Assembly (NCBI RefSeq): GCF_014323725.1
Contig: NZ_JABVED010000001.1
Span: 44,505 to 108,504 of the forward strand
DNA: 64,000 bases
Direction: 5' to 3'
Source: Actinokineospora xionganensis
Lineage (GTDB): Bacteria; Actinomycetota; Actinomycetes; Mycobacteriales; Pseudonocardiaceae
The notes beneath the pieces are model-generated. The model saw only the letters and a list, made by a program, of their open reading frames with translations. It did no database searches and was not told the DNA's origin. The position numbers and the translations under genes are program-made. Below, in pieces: positions 47,283-56,059 of this stretch (the stretch's first letter is position 1; every line of letters begins with the position of its first letter).

Positions 47283-48257
47283 TCAAGCGGGAGCAGCGGA
47301 TCGCAGGGCGGGCAGCAGTTCCTTCTCCGCCACATCGAAGAACGCGTCCTGGTGCTCCCCGCCGATCTGCACCAGCGCCACATCCGTAAACCCAGTCTCC
47401 CAGAACTTCGACACCGCCTCGACGATTGGCTCAAGCTCCGGTCCACAAGGGATCGCACCCGCCACATCCTCCGGCCGAACGAACTTGGAAGCCCCCTCAA
47501 ACCCTGCCGGCGTAGGCAAATCCGCGTTCACCTTCCACCCACCGCCGAACCAGCGGAACTGGTCGTGCGCCCGCTCGACGGCGGCGTCGCGGTCGCGGTC
47601 CCAACAGATCGGGAGCTGGCCGATCTTTCGGCCTTGCGGGTCGGCGATCTCGTCCCATCCCTGGCACAGCTCGGGTTTCGGGTCGGTGGCGACCATGTGG
47701 TCCGACAGCGGCGCGAAGTGTTCGATCGACTCGCGCCCGGACACGGCGGTGGCGATCGGGACGCGCACGTCCGGGCAGTCCCACAGCTTCGCCGAGTCGA
47801 CCCGGAAGTGGGTTCCGGAGTAATCGACCAGTCCGCCGTCGAAGAGCGCGGCGATGATCTTGATCGCCTCGGTCAGCATCTCGTGGCGCATCGCGACCGG
47901 AGGCCAGCCCTGGCCGACGACGTGTTCGTTGAGGTTCTCGCCAGCGCCCAGGCCCAGGGTGAAGCGGTTGCCCGACAACAGCTGCGCGGTCGCGGCCTGC
48001 TGCGCCACGATCGCCGGGTGGTACCGCAGGATCGGACAGGTCACGTAGGTCATCAGGCCCACGGTCTCGGTGGCGTGCGCGACCGCGCCCATCGTGGTCC
48101 ACGCGTTGGGGGCGTGGCCCTGCGACGCGAGCCAGGGGGAGTAGTGGTCGCTCATCACCTCGAACTCGAACCCGGCGCCCTCGGCGGCCACCGCGTGGCG
48201 GACCAGTTCGGCGGGGCCAGCCTGCTCGGTCATCAGGGTGTAGCCGAAGGCAACCAT
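47283..48257 (-). CDS. F420-dependent LLM-class oxidoreductase (TIGR03557-like)
   Basis: 324 residues, a luciferase-like TIM barrel of the F420 glucose-6-phosphate-dehydrogenase-like subgroup: [57 protein letters not shown], and [17 protein letters not shown]. The substrate is uncertain. ATG 48257 has GAGGAG upstream. A SigF-type promoter (GTTT-N15-GGGTAG, 48291-48315) precedes it, divergent from the FAD/Rieske enzyme. Confidence 0.9.
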   Translation of the reverse strand: MVAFGYTLMTEQAGPAELVRHAVAAEGAGFEFEVMSDHYSPWLASQGHAPNAWTTMGAVAHATETVGLMTYVTCPILRYHPAIVAQQAATAQLLSGNRFTLGLGAGENLNEHVVGQGWPPVAMRHEMLTEAIKIIAALFDGGLVDYSGTHFRVDSAKLWDCPDVRVPIATAVSGRESIEHFAPLSDHMVATDPKPELCQGWDEIADPQGRKIGQLPICWDRDRDAAVERAHDQFRWFGGGWKVNADLPTPAGFEGASKFVRPEDVAGAIPCGPELEPIVEAVSKFWETGFTDVALVQIGGEHQDAFFDVAEKELLPALRSAAPA

Positions 48258-48290
48258 CGCACGTGCTCCTCTTCCTCGGTTTCCCCTGGG

Positions 48291-48315
48291 CTACCCGTCG
48301 TCGACCGGCGCAAAC
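48291..48315 (-). promoter_or_regulatory. SigF-type promoter of the LLM oxidoreductase gene
   Basis: Minus strand GTTT (complement of 48312-48315), 15 bases, GGGTAG (complement of 48291-48296), about 34 bp before the start codon. It is the closest match to the consensus among the sites found here. Confidence 0.55.
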
Positions 48316-48322
48316 GGGTCGT

Positions 48323-48348
48323 GCTTGAACCCCACCGGACCGGGGTAC
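48323..48348 (+). promoter_or_regulatory. SigF-type promoter of the FAD/Rieske gene
   Basis: GCTT (48323-48326), 16 bases, GGGTAC (48343-48348). The predicted transcript would start about 2 bases before the ATG at 48357, so translation may be leaderless; no ribosome site is seen. Confidence 0.45.
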
Positions 48349-48356
48349 CCGCTCGC

Positions 48357-49856
48357 ATGACGACGACGACCTCCGAGCAGTCGCTCTGGCTGCGAACCGC
48401 GCCCGCTACCGCTTACCCCTCCCTCACCCAGGACACCCACGTCGACGTCGCCGTGGTCGGCGGCGGGATCACCGGGCTCACCACGGCGCTGCTGCTCAAG
48501 CGCGCCGGGCTGCGGGTGGTGGTGCTGGAGGCGGACCGCATCGGCCAGGGCGCCACCGGCAACAACACCGCGAAGGTCAGCGCGCTGCAGGCCACCACGT
48601 ACTCGCGAATCACCCGCAAACACGGCGCGGCCGCTGCCGCCCAGTACGCGGCGGCGAGCACGGCCGGGGTGGAACTGGTCGCGAGCCTCGCCGCGGAGGA
48701 AGCGATCGACTGCGACCTGCGACGCCGCGCGGCATACACCTACGCCATCGCCGAGGGCGAGCGCGACGCGGTCCGCGCGGAAGCGCAAGCGGCCGAACGC
48801 GCCGGCCTGCTCACCGAGTACCAGGCCGAAAGCGACCTCGACGTGCCGTTCCCGGTCTTCGGCGCGGTCCGGCTGGCCGACCAGGTCGCCCTGCACCCCC
48901 GCCGCTACGCCATCGGGCTGGCCGCGGCGGTCGACGGCGACGGGTGCGTGGTGCACGAGAACAGCCAGGTGCTCGACGTCGAGGGCGGCGCCCCGCCCCT
49001 GGTGCGGACCGCGGGTGGGGTGGTTCGCGCCGACCACGTCGTCATCGCCAGCCACTATCCGATGCTCGACCGGGGCCTGTTCTTCGCCCGCATCGAGGCC
49101 GTCCGCGCGTACTGCGTGGCGATTCGACTGGCCTCGGGCACCCCACCGCAGGGCCTCGCGATCAGCGCGGGCAGCCCCGCCTGGTCGATCGCGCACTCGG
49201 GTGACTCGCTGATCCTGGCCGGGCAGAGCCACCGGACCGGCGCGTCGGACACGTCGGGCCGCTACGCCGCGCTGGAGGCCTTCGCCCGCGAGCACTGGGA
49301 TGTCGCCGAGGTGACCCACCGCTGGTCGGCGCAGGACGGCAGCCCCTACGACGGGCTGCCGATGATCGGCACCTACCTGCCCGGGTCCGAGTGGCTGACC
49401 GTCGCCACCGGCTACCAGAAGTGGGGCCTGTCGACCGGTTCGTTCGCCGCGCTGCTCCTCGCAGGCCACGTCACCGGCCAGGAACAGCCGTGGGCGCGGC
49501 GCTTCAGCCCGCACCGGCTCTCACTCAGCGGCCTGGGAAGCCTCGCGAAGATGAACGCGACCGTCGCGCGCGACCTGGTGGGCGACCGCCTGGCCCCGAT
49601 GCTCGACAGCTCGGACGAGGTCCCCGCCGGCGGCGCGGGGATGGTCCGCGACGGGTCGGGCCGCAAGGCCGTCTACCGCGACGAGACCGGCCAGGTCCAC
49701 GCCGTGTCGGCCCGGTGCACCCACCTGGGCTGCCTGGTGCGCTTCAACGACCAGGAACGCAGCTGGGACTGCCCGTGCCACGGCTCTCGCTTCGACGTCG
49801 ACGGCGTGGTCCTGGAAGGCCCGGCGACCAAGCCGCTGGAACCGCGCGACCCCTGA
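48357..49856 (+). CDS. FAD-dependent oxidoreductase fused to a Rieske [2Fe-2S] domain
   Basis: 499 residues. A DAO-type FAD fold (about 25-380; [21 protein letters not shown], then [22 protein letters not shown]) is followed by a C-terminal Rieske domain (about 400-499) with CTHLGC and [12 protein letters not shown], the Cys-x-His...Cys-x2-His cluster ligands. Electrons could pass between flavin and cluster. The substrate is unknown, perhaps an amine. The start at 48357 matches the fold; the frame is open far upstream only by chance. A SigF-type promoter suggests stress induction. Confidence 0.9.
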   Translation: MTTTTSEQSLWLRTAPATAYPSLTQDTHVDVAVVGGGITGLTTALLLKRAGLRVVVLEADRIGQGATGNNTAKVSALQATTYSRITRKHGAAAAAQYAAASTAGVELVASLAAEEAIDCDLRRRAAYTYAIAEGERDAVRAEAQAAERAGLLTEYQAESDLDVPFPVFGAVRLADQVALHPRRYAIGLAAAVDGDGCVVHENSQVLDVEGGAPPLVRTAGGVVRADHVVIASHYPMLDRGLFFARIEAVRAYCVAIRLASGTPPQGLAISAGSPAWSIAHSGDSLILAGQSHRTGASDTSGRYAALEAFAREHWDVAEVTHRWSAQDGSPYDGLPMIGTYLPGSEWLTVATGYQKWGLSTGSFAALLLAGHVTGQEQPWARRFSPHRLSLSGLGSLAKMNATVARDLVGDRLAPMLDSSDEVPAGGAGMVRDGSGRKAVYRDETGQVHAVSARCTHLGCLVRFNDQERSWDCPCHGSRFDVDGVVLEGPATKPLEPRDP

Positions 49857-49859
49857 GCG

Positions 49860-50618
49860 TCAGGGGAGGCTGGGCAGGTTCGCGCGCGGGACCTCGCTGA
49901 CCGAGCGCAGGGCGGTGAGGGTGGCGTGCCCCTCGGCCAGGAGGGCGGCGTCCGTCCCCGGTTCCAGTTCGGTGTCCACCGCGACCGTGGTGACGTCGAT
50001 GAACCCGTCGCGCAGCCGTTCGACGCGGCTCTGCACGACACCGAAGTCGGCCAGCGCCGCCCACCGCGCCGGTTTCACCTGGTCGGACGCCACGTTCGGC
50101 ACGTTGAGGTTGAGCACGGACCCCGTGGGCAGGTCGGCGAGCAGCTTGAGGGTGTCGCCGACCAGGGCCGCCGCCGTGTCCCAGTGGTGGTCCTCCGCCG
50201 GGTCCAGGCCCACATCGAGGGACACCGCCAGCGCGGACACGCCGTTGATGGCCGCGGTGAGCGCGGCGCCGACCGTGCCCGAGTGCAGGATCGCGCGACC
50301 GACGTTCGCCCCGCGGTTGATGCCGGATAGCACCAGTTCCGGTGTCTCGCCGAAGCCGCCGCGGCACGCGGTGAACGCGATGAGACCCGGGTGCGCCGCG
50401 ACCGCGTGCGTGACCGAGGGGCGGGTCAAGCCGGGCAGCTCACGGTTCTCCACCCCGACCCGGCGCCCGTCCACCGCCGCGGTGAGGCCGGCGCTGGTAC
50501 CACTGGACTCGGCGGCGGGCGCGGCGATGGTGACCTCGAAGCCCGCGGCGAGCGCGGCGTTCGCCAGGCCCAGCAGGCCGGGGGAGTCGATGCCGTCGTC
50601 GTTGGTCACCAGGATCAT
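49860..50618 (-). CDS. surE: 5'/3'-nucleotidase SurE
   Basis: 252 residues with the SurE motifs: N-terminal [14 protein letters not shown] (metal-binding DD), [10 protein letters not shown] and HSGTVGAA. SurE is a survival phosphatase that removes phosphate from nucleoside monophosphates and short polyphosphate. The ATG at 50618 has GGAGG and overlaps the PfkB gene's stop by 4 bp, so the kinase and the phosphatase are co-translated. Confidence 0.93.
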   Translation of the reverse strand: MILVTNDDGIDSPGLLGLANAALAAGFEVTIAAPAAESSGTSAGLTAAVDGRRVGVENRELPGLTRPSVTHAVAAHPGLIAFTACRGGFGETPELVLSGINRGANVGRAILHSGTVGAALTAAINGVSALAVSLDVGLDPAEDHHWDTAAALVGDTLKLLADLPTGSVLNLNVPNVASDQVKPARWAALADFGVVQSRVERLRDGFIDVTTVAVDTELEPGTDAALLAEGHATLTALRSVSEVPRANLPSLP

Positions 50619-51577
50619 CGGTCCTCCATCACGCACGGCGTCAGCCGCACTCGATCGCTCAGCTCGCGCACCGCGCGGCCGCTGCCGGTGCCCAGGCCAT
50701 GCCTTGTCACGTTGATCGCGCCTGCGGCCCCGGCCAGTCGCAGCGCCGCGTCCCACGGAAGGTCGGCGGCCAGACCGTATGCGAGCGCCGCGGTCATGGA
50801 GTCGCCCCCGCCCCAGGTGTCGACCGGCACCAGCCCGGGCGACTCCACCAGGTATGCCTGGCCGTCGAAGTAGGCGAGGGACGGGTGTTCGGCGCGCGAG
50901 ATCACCACGATCTCGGCTCCGCTCTCGGCCAGCCGGGCCGCGGCCTTGCCGAGCGGCTCGTCCTCGGGCACCTCGTCGGCACTGACCTTGATCACGGTCG
51001 GCCCGCCCTCGCACGCCGCGTCCAGCCGCGAGCCCGACAGGTCGACGACGACCTTGCAGCCGTTGCCGGTGAGGTCCGCGGCGAGCCGTTCGTAGAGGGA
51101 GTCCGGGACCACGCCGTCGTCCAGCGGTCCGCCCAGCACCGCTACCCCCGTCCGCAGACCGGCGAGGAGGATGGCCTCGTAGAGGTCGTCGAGTTCGTGT
51201 CTGGTCAGCGGGTCGGCGGACATCCGCACCACCTCCGTGCGGCTTCCGTCGCGCCGATCGTGCACATAAGACCCGTTGCGCGCGGCCACGTCGACCGACT
51301 GGACCCGCAGTTCGGGCTCGATGAGGTGGCGCAGCGCCTGCCCGGTCTCGCCGCCGAACGTCGCGCACACGGTGACCTCGGCGCCGAGGGCGGCCGCCAT
51401 CCTGGCCTGCCAGATCCCCTGGCCACCGGCGTGCAGGTGGATGTCGGGCCGCCCGTCGAGTTCCTCGACGGTCACCGTCAGGTCGGGCGCGGGCGCCAGC
51501 ACCGCGATTGAGACGTCGCCGATGATCCCACCACCTTTCTGATCGAGATGTACCCAAACTTCGCCGGGTGGAACCAC
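50615..51577 (-). CDS. PfkB-family sugar or nucleoside kinase, start uncertain
   Basis: About 305-320 residues. The ribokinase fold has the substrate part [33 protein letters not shown] and the anion-hole/catalytic motif [16 protein letters not shown]. The start is unclear. GTG 51577 is the first standard codon, but a SigF-type promoter (51550-51575) would start RNA near 51543, below it. The only ribosome site after that (AAAGGTGG, complement of 51531-51538) leads to ATC codons at 51521-51526, matching the expected family N-terminus ([12 protein letters not shown]). It overlaps surE, so the pair may phosphorylate and dephosphorylate related metabolites. Confidence 0.8.
   Translation of the reverse strand: MVPPGEVWVHLDQKGGGIIGDVSIAVLAPAPDLTVTVEELDGRPDIHLHAGGQGIWQARMAAALGAEVTVCATFGGETGQALRHLIEPELRVQSVDVAARNGSYVHDRRDGSRTEVVRMSADPLTRHELDDLYEAILLAGLRTGVAVLGGPLDDGVVPDSLYERLAADLTGNGCKVVVDLSGSRLDAACEGGPTVIKVSADEVPEDEPLGKAAARLAESGAEIVVISRAEHPSLAYFDGQAYLVESPGLVPVDTWGGGDSMTAALAYGLAADLPWDAALRLAGAAGAINVTRHGLGTGSGRAVRELSDRVRLTPCVMEDR
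51550..51575 (-). promoter_or_regulatory. SigF-type promoter of the pfkB-surE operon
   Basis: Minus strand GGTT (complement of 51572-51575), 16 bases, GGGTAC (complement of 51550-51555). If used, it excludes the GTG at 51577 as the kinase start. Confidence 0.45.
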
Positions 51578-51711
51578 CCGATCGACGCGGTGTTCTTGAC
51601 CACAGGCGAGCACGGAATCGGCGACGTGCCCGCGGCAGGCGCGGTACGGTTGCCGCGAAGCCGCGCCGTCGCGGATTCCCACTTCCCTCGCTTGTGGACA
51701 GGAGTAGACGC

Positions 51712-51753
51712 GTGCGCACTATTTCGCCCCGTTCCCTGTCCTGCCCGCCGTAG
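51712..51753 (+). CDS. Possible 13-residue leader peptide upstream of the SulP gene
   Basis: GTG start, product [13 protein letters not shown], stop TAG. ACAGGAG sits 7 bases before the GTG, a better ribosome site than that of the transporter itself. The single Cys near the end could make it a cysteine- or sulfur-sensing leader, but no poly-Cys run exists. Speculative. Confidence 0.35.
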   Translation: MRTISPRSLSCPP

Positions 51754-51778
51754 CGGTCGGCACCAGATCCAGGGCGTG

Positions 51779-51850
51779 ATGTCGTCCCTCTGGACCACGG
51801 TCCCTCTGATTGTCTTGCGCGCCAAGGGTTTCGCCATCGACGCGCCCTGA
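51779..51850 (+). CDS. Possible 23-residue leader ORF immediately upstream of the SulP gene
   Basis: ATG at 51779, product beginning [17 protein letters not shown] and ending AIDAP, stop TGA 16 bp before the transporter's TTG. It is hydrophobic in the middle with a basic end. It is in the same frame as the transporter. It has only a weak AGGG ribosome site. It could couple translation to the transporter start. Confidence 0.35.
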   Translation: MSSLWTTVPLIVLRAKGFAIDAP

Positions 51851-51866
51851 CCCGACAAGGTTGTCC

Positions 51867-53348
51867 TTGAGCACCATCACGAATCTGTACCGGCTCGCCC
51901 CGAAGTGGTCCCCCAAGGTCCTGCGCACCGAGGTCCTCGCGGGTCTCGTCGTCGCCCTGGCCCTGATCCCCGAGGCGATCTCGTTCTCCATCATCGCCGG
52001 CGTCGACCCGAGCCTCGGCCTCTACGCCTCGTTCACCATGGCCGTGGTCATCTCCTTCGTCGGCGGACGTCCGGCGATGATCTCCGCCGCCACCGGCGCG
52101 GTCGCGCTCGTCGTCGCGCCCCTGGCCCGTGAGCACGGCGTCGGCTACCTGATCGCCGCGGTCATCCTGGGCGGCCTGTTCCAGATCGCGCTGGGCGGGC
52201 TCGGCGTTGCGAAACTGATGCGGTTCGTGCCCCGCTCGGTGATGGTGGGCTTCGTCAACGCGCTCGCGATCCTGATCTTCATGGCCCAGGTGCCCGAGCT
52301 GATCGACGTGCCGTGGCCGGTGTACCCGCTGGTCGCGGGCGCGCTCGTGCTGATGGTGCTGCTGCCCAGGCTGACCAAGGTGGTCCCGGCGCCGCTGATC
52401 TCGATCATCGCGCTGACCGCGCTGACGATCGGCGCGGGCATCGCCGTCCCGACCGTGGGCGACAAGGGCGACCTGCCGTCGTCGCTGCCGGTCCCGGGGC
52501 TGCCCGATGTGCCATTCTCGATGAGCACCCTTTCGGTGATCGCGCCGTACGCGCTCGCGCTGGCCCTGGTCGGCCTGATGGAGTCGCTGATGACCGCGAA
52601 GCTGGTCGACGACCTCACCGACACCCACTCCAACAAGACCCGCGAGTCGATCGGCCAGGGCATCGCCAACGTCGTCACCGGCTTCTTCGGCGGCATGGGC
52701 GGCTGCGCGATGATCGGGCAGACGATGATCAACGTGAAGAGCGGCGCCCGCACCCGGCTCTCCACGTTCCTGGCCGGCGTGTTCCTGATGGCGCTGTGCG
52801 TCGCGGTCGGACCGCTGGTCTCGCGGATCCCGATGGCCGCGCTGGTCGCGGTCATGGTGCTGGTCGCGGTCGGCACGTTCGACTGGCACTCGGTCGCCCG
52901 CGCCACGCTGCGGCGGATGCCGGTCGGCGAGATCACCGTCATGGTCGTCACCGTCGCCGTCGTGGTGGCCACGGACAACCTGGCCATCGGCGTCATCGTC
53001 GGCACCATCACCGCGATGGTCGTCTTCGCCCGACGCGTCGCCCGGCTCGCCACGGTGGAGCCGCTGCTCGACCCGGACGGTTCACAGGTCGTCTATACCG
53101 TCACCGGAGAGCTGTTCTTCGCCTCCAGCAACGACCTCGTCTACCAGTTCGACTACGCGGGCGATCCGGACAAGGTCATCATCGACCTGGCCGCCGCGCA
53201 CATCTGGGACGCCTCCTCGGTGGCCGCGCTCGACGCGATCACCACGAAGTACGCCGCCCGCGGCAAGACCGTGGAGATCATCGGCTTGAACGGGCCCAGC
53301 GCGAAACTCCATGGCAACCTGACCGGCGAACTCGCTGGCAGCCACTAG
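51867..53348 (+). CDS. SulP-family anion transporter with STAS domain
   Basis: 493 residues from TTG 51867 (AAGG 7 bases upstream); an in-frame TTG lies at 51861. About ten to twelve membrane spans begin [33 protein letters not shown], the SulP signature. A short C-terminal STAS domain (about 405-493, [20 protein letters not shown]) follows. SulP members carry sulfate, bicarbonate or other anions; the sequence alone does not decide which. It stands alone, with two possible leader ORFs in the 5' region. Confidence 0.9.
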   Translation: MSTITNLYRLAPKWSPKVLRTEVLAGLVVALALIPEAISFSIIAGVDPSLGLYASFTMAVVISFVGGRPAMISAATGAVALVVAPLAREHGVGYLIAAVILGGLFQIALGGLGVAKLMRFVPRSVMVGFVNALAILIFMAQVPELIDVPWPVYPLVAGALVLMVLLPRLTKVVPAPLISIIALTALTIGAGIAVPTVGDKGDLPSSLPVPGLPDVPFSMSTLSVIAPYALALALVGLMESLMTAKLVDDLTDTHSNKTRESIGQGIANVVTGFFGGMGGCAMIGQTMINVKSGARTRLSTFLAGVFLMALCVAVGPLVSRIPMAALVAVMVLVAVGTFDWHSVARATLRRMPVGEITVMVVTVAVVVATDNLAIGVIVGTITAMVVFARRVARLATVEPLLDPDGSQVVYTVTGELFFASSNDLVYQFDYAGDPDKVIIDLAAAHIWDASSVAALDAITTKYAARGKTVEIIGLNGPSAKLHGNLTGELAGSH

Positions 53349-53408
53349 GGGCTTCGCGCATCGCCCGTCGGTCCGGCGAAGCCGCGTCAGAGTCGGTTCA
53401 GCCGCGCC

Positions 53409-54869
53409 CTAGACGCGACTGAACCGCATGGCGCTGTCGGCGATGGGCGAGTGGCGCAGGGTGAACACGTCGCGGATGTAGTTCATCCGCAGCCGCCATG
53501 GCGCTTTCTCGCCCTGCTTGGGGAAGTTGCCGATGGAGCGCTGGACATAGCCCGCTGAGAAGTCCATGAACGGCTCCTCGGCCACCGCCGGATCGCGTTC
53601 GGGGACGCAGGAGTCGTAGCCGTTGTCGTCCATGTGCTTGAGCAGCCTGCAGATGTACTCGCAGGCGATGTCGGCCTTGAGTGTCCACGAAGCATTGGTG
53701 TAGCCCACGATGTAGCCGAAGTTCGGCACACCCGAGAGCATCATCCCCTTGTACGCCATGGTTTCCGGGAGCTTCACCGGATTGCCGTCGACCACGATTT
53801 CCATGCCGCCGAAGGCCAACAGGTTCAGGCCGGTGGCGGTGATGATGATGTCGGCGTCGAGCTTCGCGCCGGACGCGAGCCGCACACCTGACTCGGTGAA
53901 GGTGTCGATCCGGTCGGTCACGATGGAGACCTGCCCCGCGCGGATCGAGCGGAACAGGTCGCCGTCGGGCACCAGGCAAACCCTCTGGTCCCAGGGGTTG
54001 TACGACGGCTTGAAGTGGGTGTCGATGTCGTAGTCGGCGGGCAGCTGCCGCTGCAGCGCCTTGCGGAGCAGCTTCTTCACCAGGCCCGGCCTGCGCCTGC
54101 TGAGCTGGTAGAAGCCGGTCGCGATGAGCACGTTCTTCCACCGCGTGATCGCGTAGGCGAGCTTGCCGGGCAGCACCTTGCGCAGCGCGTTGCCGATGGC
54201 GTCCTTCGCCGGGATGGACACGATGTAGCTCGGCGAGCGCTGCAGCATCGTCACGTGCGCGGCGTCGGTGGCCATCGACGGCACCAGCGTCACCGCGGTC
54301 GCCCCGCTGCCGATCACCACCACCCGCTTGCCCGCGTAGTCCAGGTCCGCAGGCCAGTGCTGCGGGTGCACGATCTGGCCGCCGAAGCGCTCGGTGCCCG
54401 CGAACTCGGGCTGGTAACCGGCGTCGTAGCGGTAGTAGCCGCAGGCGCTGAGCAGGAAGTCGCAAGTCAGGTCCAGAGCCGCGCCCGTGTCGCCGCGCAG
54501 CGCCCGCACTGTCCAGCGGGCCCGCTCGCTCGACCACTCGGCGGAGACGACCCGGTAGCCGAACCGGATGTGCCGGTCGACGCCGTGCTCGCGGGCGGTC
54601 TCCTTGAGGTAGCGCAGGATGTCGTGGCCGTCGGCGATGGCCTTCTGCTCGGTCCACGGCTTGAACCGGTAGCCCAGGGTGAACATGTCTGAGTCGGACC
54701 GGATACCGGGATAGCGGAACAGGTCCCAGGTGCCGCCGATGCTTTCGCGGGCCTCGAGGATCGTGTAGGTCTTGGCGGGCAACTCGGCCTGGAGGTGACA
54801 GGCCGCGCCGATCCCGGACAGGCCCGCCCCGACGATCACCACGTTCACGTGCTGCGGCTGGTCCGTCAT
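53409..54869 (-). CDS. Flavin-containing monooxygenase, EtaA-like BVMO
   Basis: 486 residues. FAD site GAGLSGIGAACHLQ, EtaA-type YPGIRSDSDMFTLGYRFKPW, BVMO fingerprint FGGQIVHPQHWP and NADPH site GSGATAVTLVPSM are all present. EtaA (Mycobacterium) oxidises long-chain ketones and activates ethionamide. The ATG at 54869 has GAGGAG upstream. It is downstream of a VirS-like AraC gene on the same strand (65 bp after its stop) and may be transcribed separately. Confidence 0.9.
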   Translation of the reverse strand: MTDQPQHVNVVIVGAGLSGIGAACHLQAELPAKTYTILEARESIGGTWDLFRYPGIRSDSDMFTLGYRFKPWTEQKAIADGHDILRYLKETAREHGVDRHIRFGYRVVSAEWSSERARWTVRALRGDTGAALDLTCDFLLSACGYYRYDAGYQPEFAGTERFGGQIVHPQHWPADLDYAGKRVVVIGSGATAVTLVPSMATDAAHVTMLQRSPSYIVSIPAKDAIGNALRKVLPGKLAYAITRWKNVLIATGFYQLSRRRPGLVKKLLRKALQRQLPADYDIDTHFKPSYNPWDQRVCLVPDGDLFRSIRAGQVSIVTDRIDTFTESGVRLASGAKLDADIIITATGLNLLAFGGMEIVVDGNPVKLPETMAYKGMMLSGVPNFGYIVGYTNASWTLKADIACEYICRLLKHMDDNGYDSCVPERDPAVAEEPFMDFSAGYVQRSIGNFPKQGEKAPWRLRMNYIRDVFTLRHSPIADSAMRFSRV

Positions 54870-54934
54870 GGGCACTCCTCCGGCTCGTCGGATGTTCCCG
54901 AGTCTGCCACGGTCATCCGGCCGTGGCGCGCGAG

Positions 54935-55939
54935 TCAGTCGCGGGGGCGGTAGGAGCGCGGTGACGTGCCGGTCCAGCGGGTGAAGGCGTGGGTGAAGCT
55001 GGTCGGGTCCGAGTACCCGAGACGCTGGGCGACCTGGGCGACGGTGAGCCCCACGGTGCCCAGCATCTCGACCGCCAGGGTGTGGTGGATCTCGGCTTTG
55101 AGCGCCCGGAAGGACGTGCCCTCGTCGGCCAGCCGCCTGCGCAGGGTGCGCACGTCGTGGTGCAACCGGGCGGCGACCTCGTCCATGCCGACGTTGTGCT
55201 CGGGATGGGCGAGCAGGGCTGAGCGAACCCGCGCGGCCATCCCGGTGCGTTCGGCGGTGGTGTCCAGCAGGGCCTGGCACTGGCGCTTGCAGGCGTCCCA
55301 CGTGTGCTCGTCGGCCTGCGGCAGCGGTGTGCCGAGCAACTCGTCGGGCAGTGTGATCAGGTTACGCGGGCGTCCACTGAGGACCTGCAGGCCGGGGAGG
55401 ACGGCGGCGAGCGCCTTGGCCCTGACCGCCGGCAGTGTGACCTCCATCCGCACCTCCGGGACCTCCGGGATCAGCAGCCTGACCAGGGCGGCGACCGCCG
55501 CGAGGTCGCGCTCGACGAGCAGGTCGCGCACGTCGGCGGGCAGTTCGTCGTCGAGCAGGGCCAGCACGGTGTGGTCGTCGTCGCGGCGCAGAACCGGGTG
55601 GACGAACGCGGTAGTGAGGCGGAAGAAGCGGACCCCGACCTCGATCGCGTCGCGCCAGGTCGGGCTGGTCAGCAGGGCGAAACCCCAGACGCCCACCGCG
55701 CCCAGGGTGTAGCCGCGGCCCGCCCGCACGCCGAGTCCGGGTAGGTCACCGAGCCTGCGGACCAGGTTGCGACCCACCCGCAGCTCCTGCGTGGCGTCGA
55801 TCCGGTCGAGTTCGTCGAGGTCGTGTTCGGTCAGTCCGGTGCCGACCAGGCACTGCCGGGCGGTCAGTCCGTGGTCGAGGCCGGTTCTCAGCAGCAGCCG
55901 GGCGCCCACGGGGCCGCGGGGGAAGTCCCAGGTCGGCAT
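54935..55939 (-). CDS. AraC-family regulator, VirS/OruR-like (second copy)
   Basis: 334 residues with the same architecture as the regulator at 34109: a ligand-like N-domain (RAGRGYTLGAVGVWGFALLTSPTWRDAIE) and a C-terminal HTH pair (MDEVAARLHHDVRTLRRRLADEGTSFRAL; AQRLGYSDPTSFTHAFTRWTGTSPRSY). ATG 55939 has GGAGG; the longer frame to 55990 does not. It lies between two flavin monooxygenase genes, one divergent, and probably controls one or both. Confidence 0.9.
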   Translation of the reverse strand: MPTWDFPRGPVGARLLLRTGLDHGLTARQCLVGTGLTEHDLDELDRIDATQELRVGRNLVRRLGDLPGLGVRAGRGYTLGAVGVWGFALLTSPTWRDAIEVGVRFFRLTTAFVHPVLRRDDDHTVLALLDDELPADVRDLLVERDLAAVAALVRLLIPEVPEVRMEVTLPAVRAKALAAVLPGLQVLSGRPRNLITLPDELLGTPLPQADEHTWDACKRQCQALLDTTAERTGMAARVRSALLAHPEHNVGMDEVAARLHHDVRTLRRRLADEGTSFRALKAEIHHTLAVEMLGTVGLTVAQVAQRLGYSDPTSFTHAFTRWTGTSPRSYRPRD

Positions 55940-56059
55940 CGGCGGCCTCCAGCTGTCCGAAAAATACAGGTTGCTGACCGATTGAATCATGGCTCGGCCT
56001 GGTCCGGGTTCCTAATGTGATGTCGCAGGGATCGCTGGTGTCTTATGCGGGAGGTGGCG

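Noticed and set aside
47184-48356. Upstream extension of the FAD/Rieske reading frame
   Set aside because: It runs antisense to the LLM oxidoreductase gene; the FAD fold begins right after ATG 48357.
50619-52889. Very long minus-strand frame upstream of surE
   Set aside because: It lies over the PfkB and SulP genes in shadow frames; the SurE motif starts at 50618.
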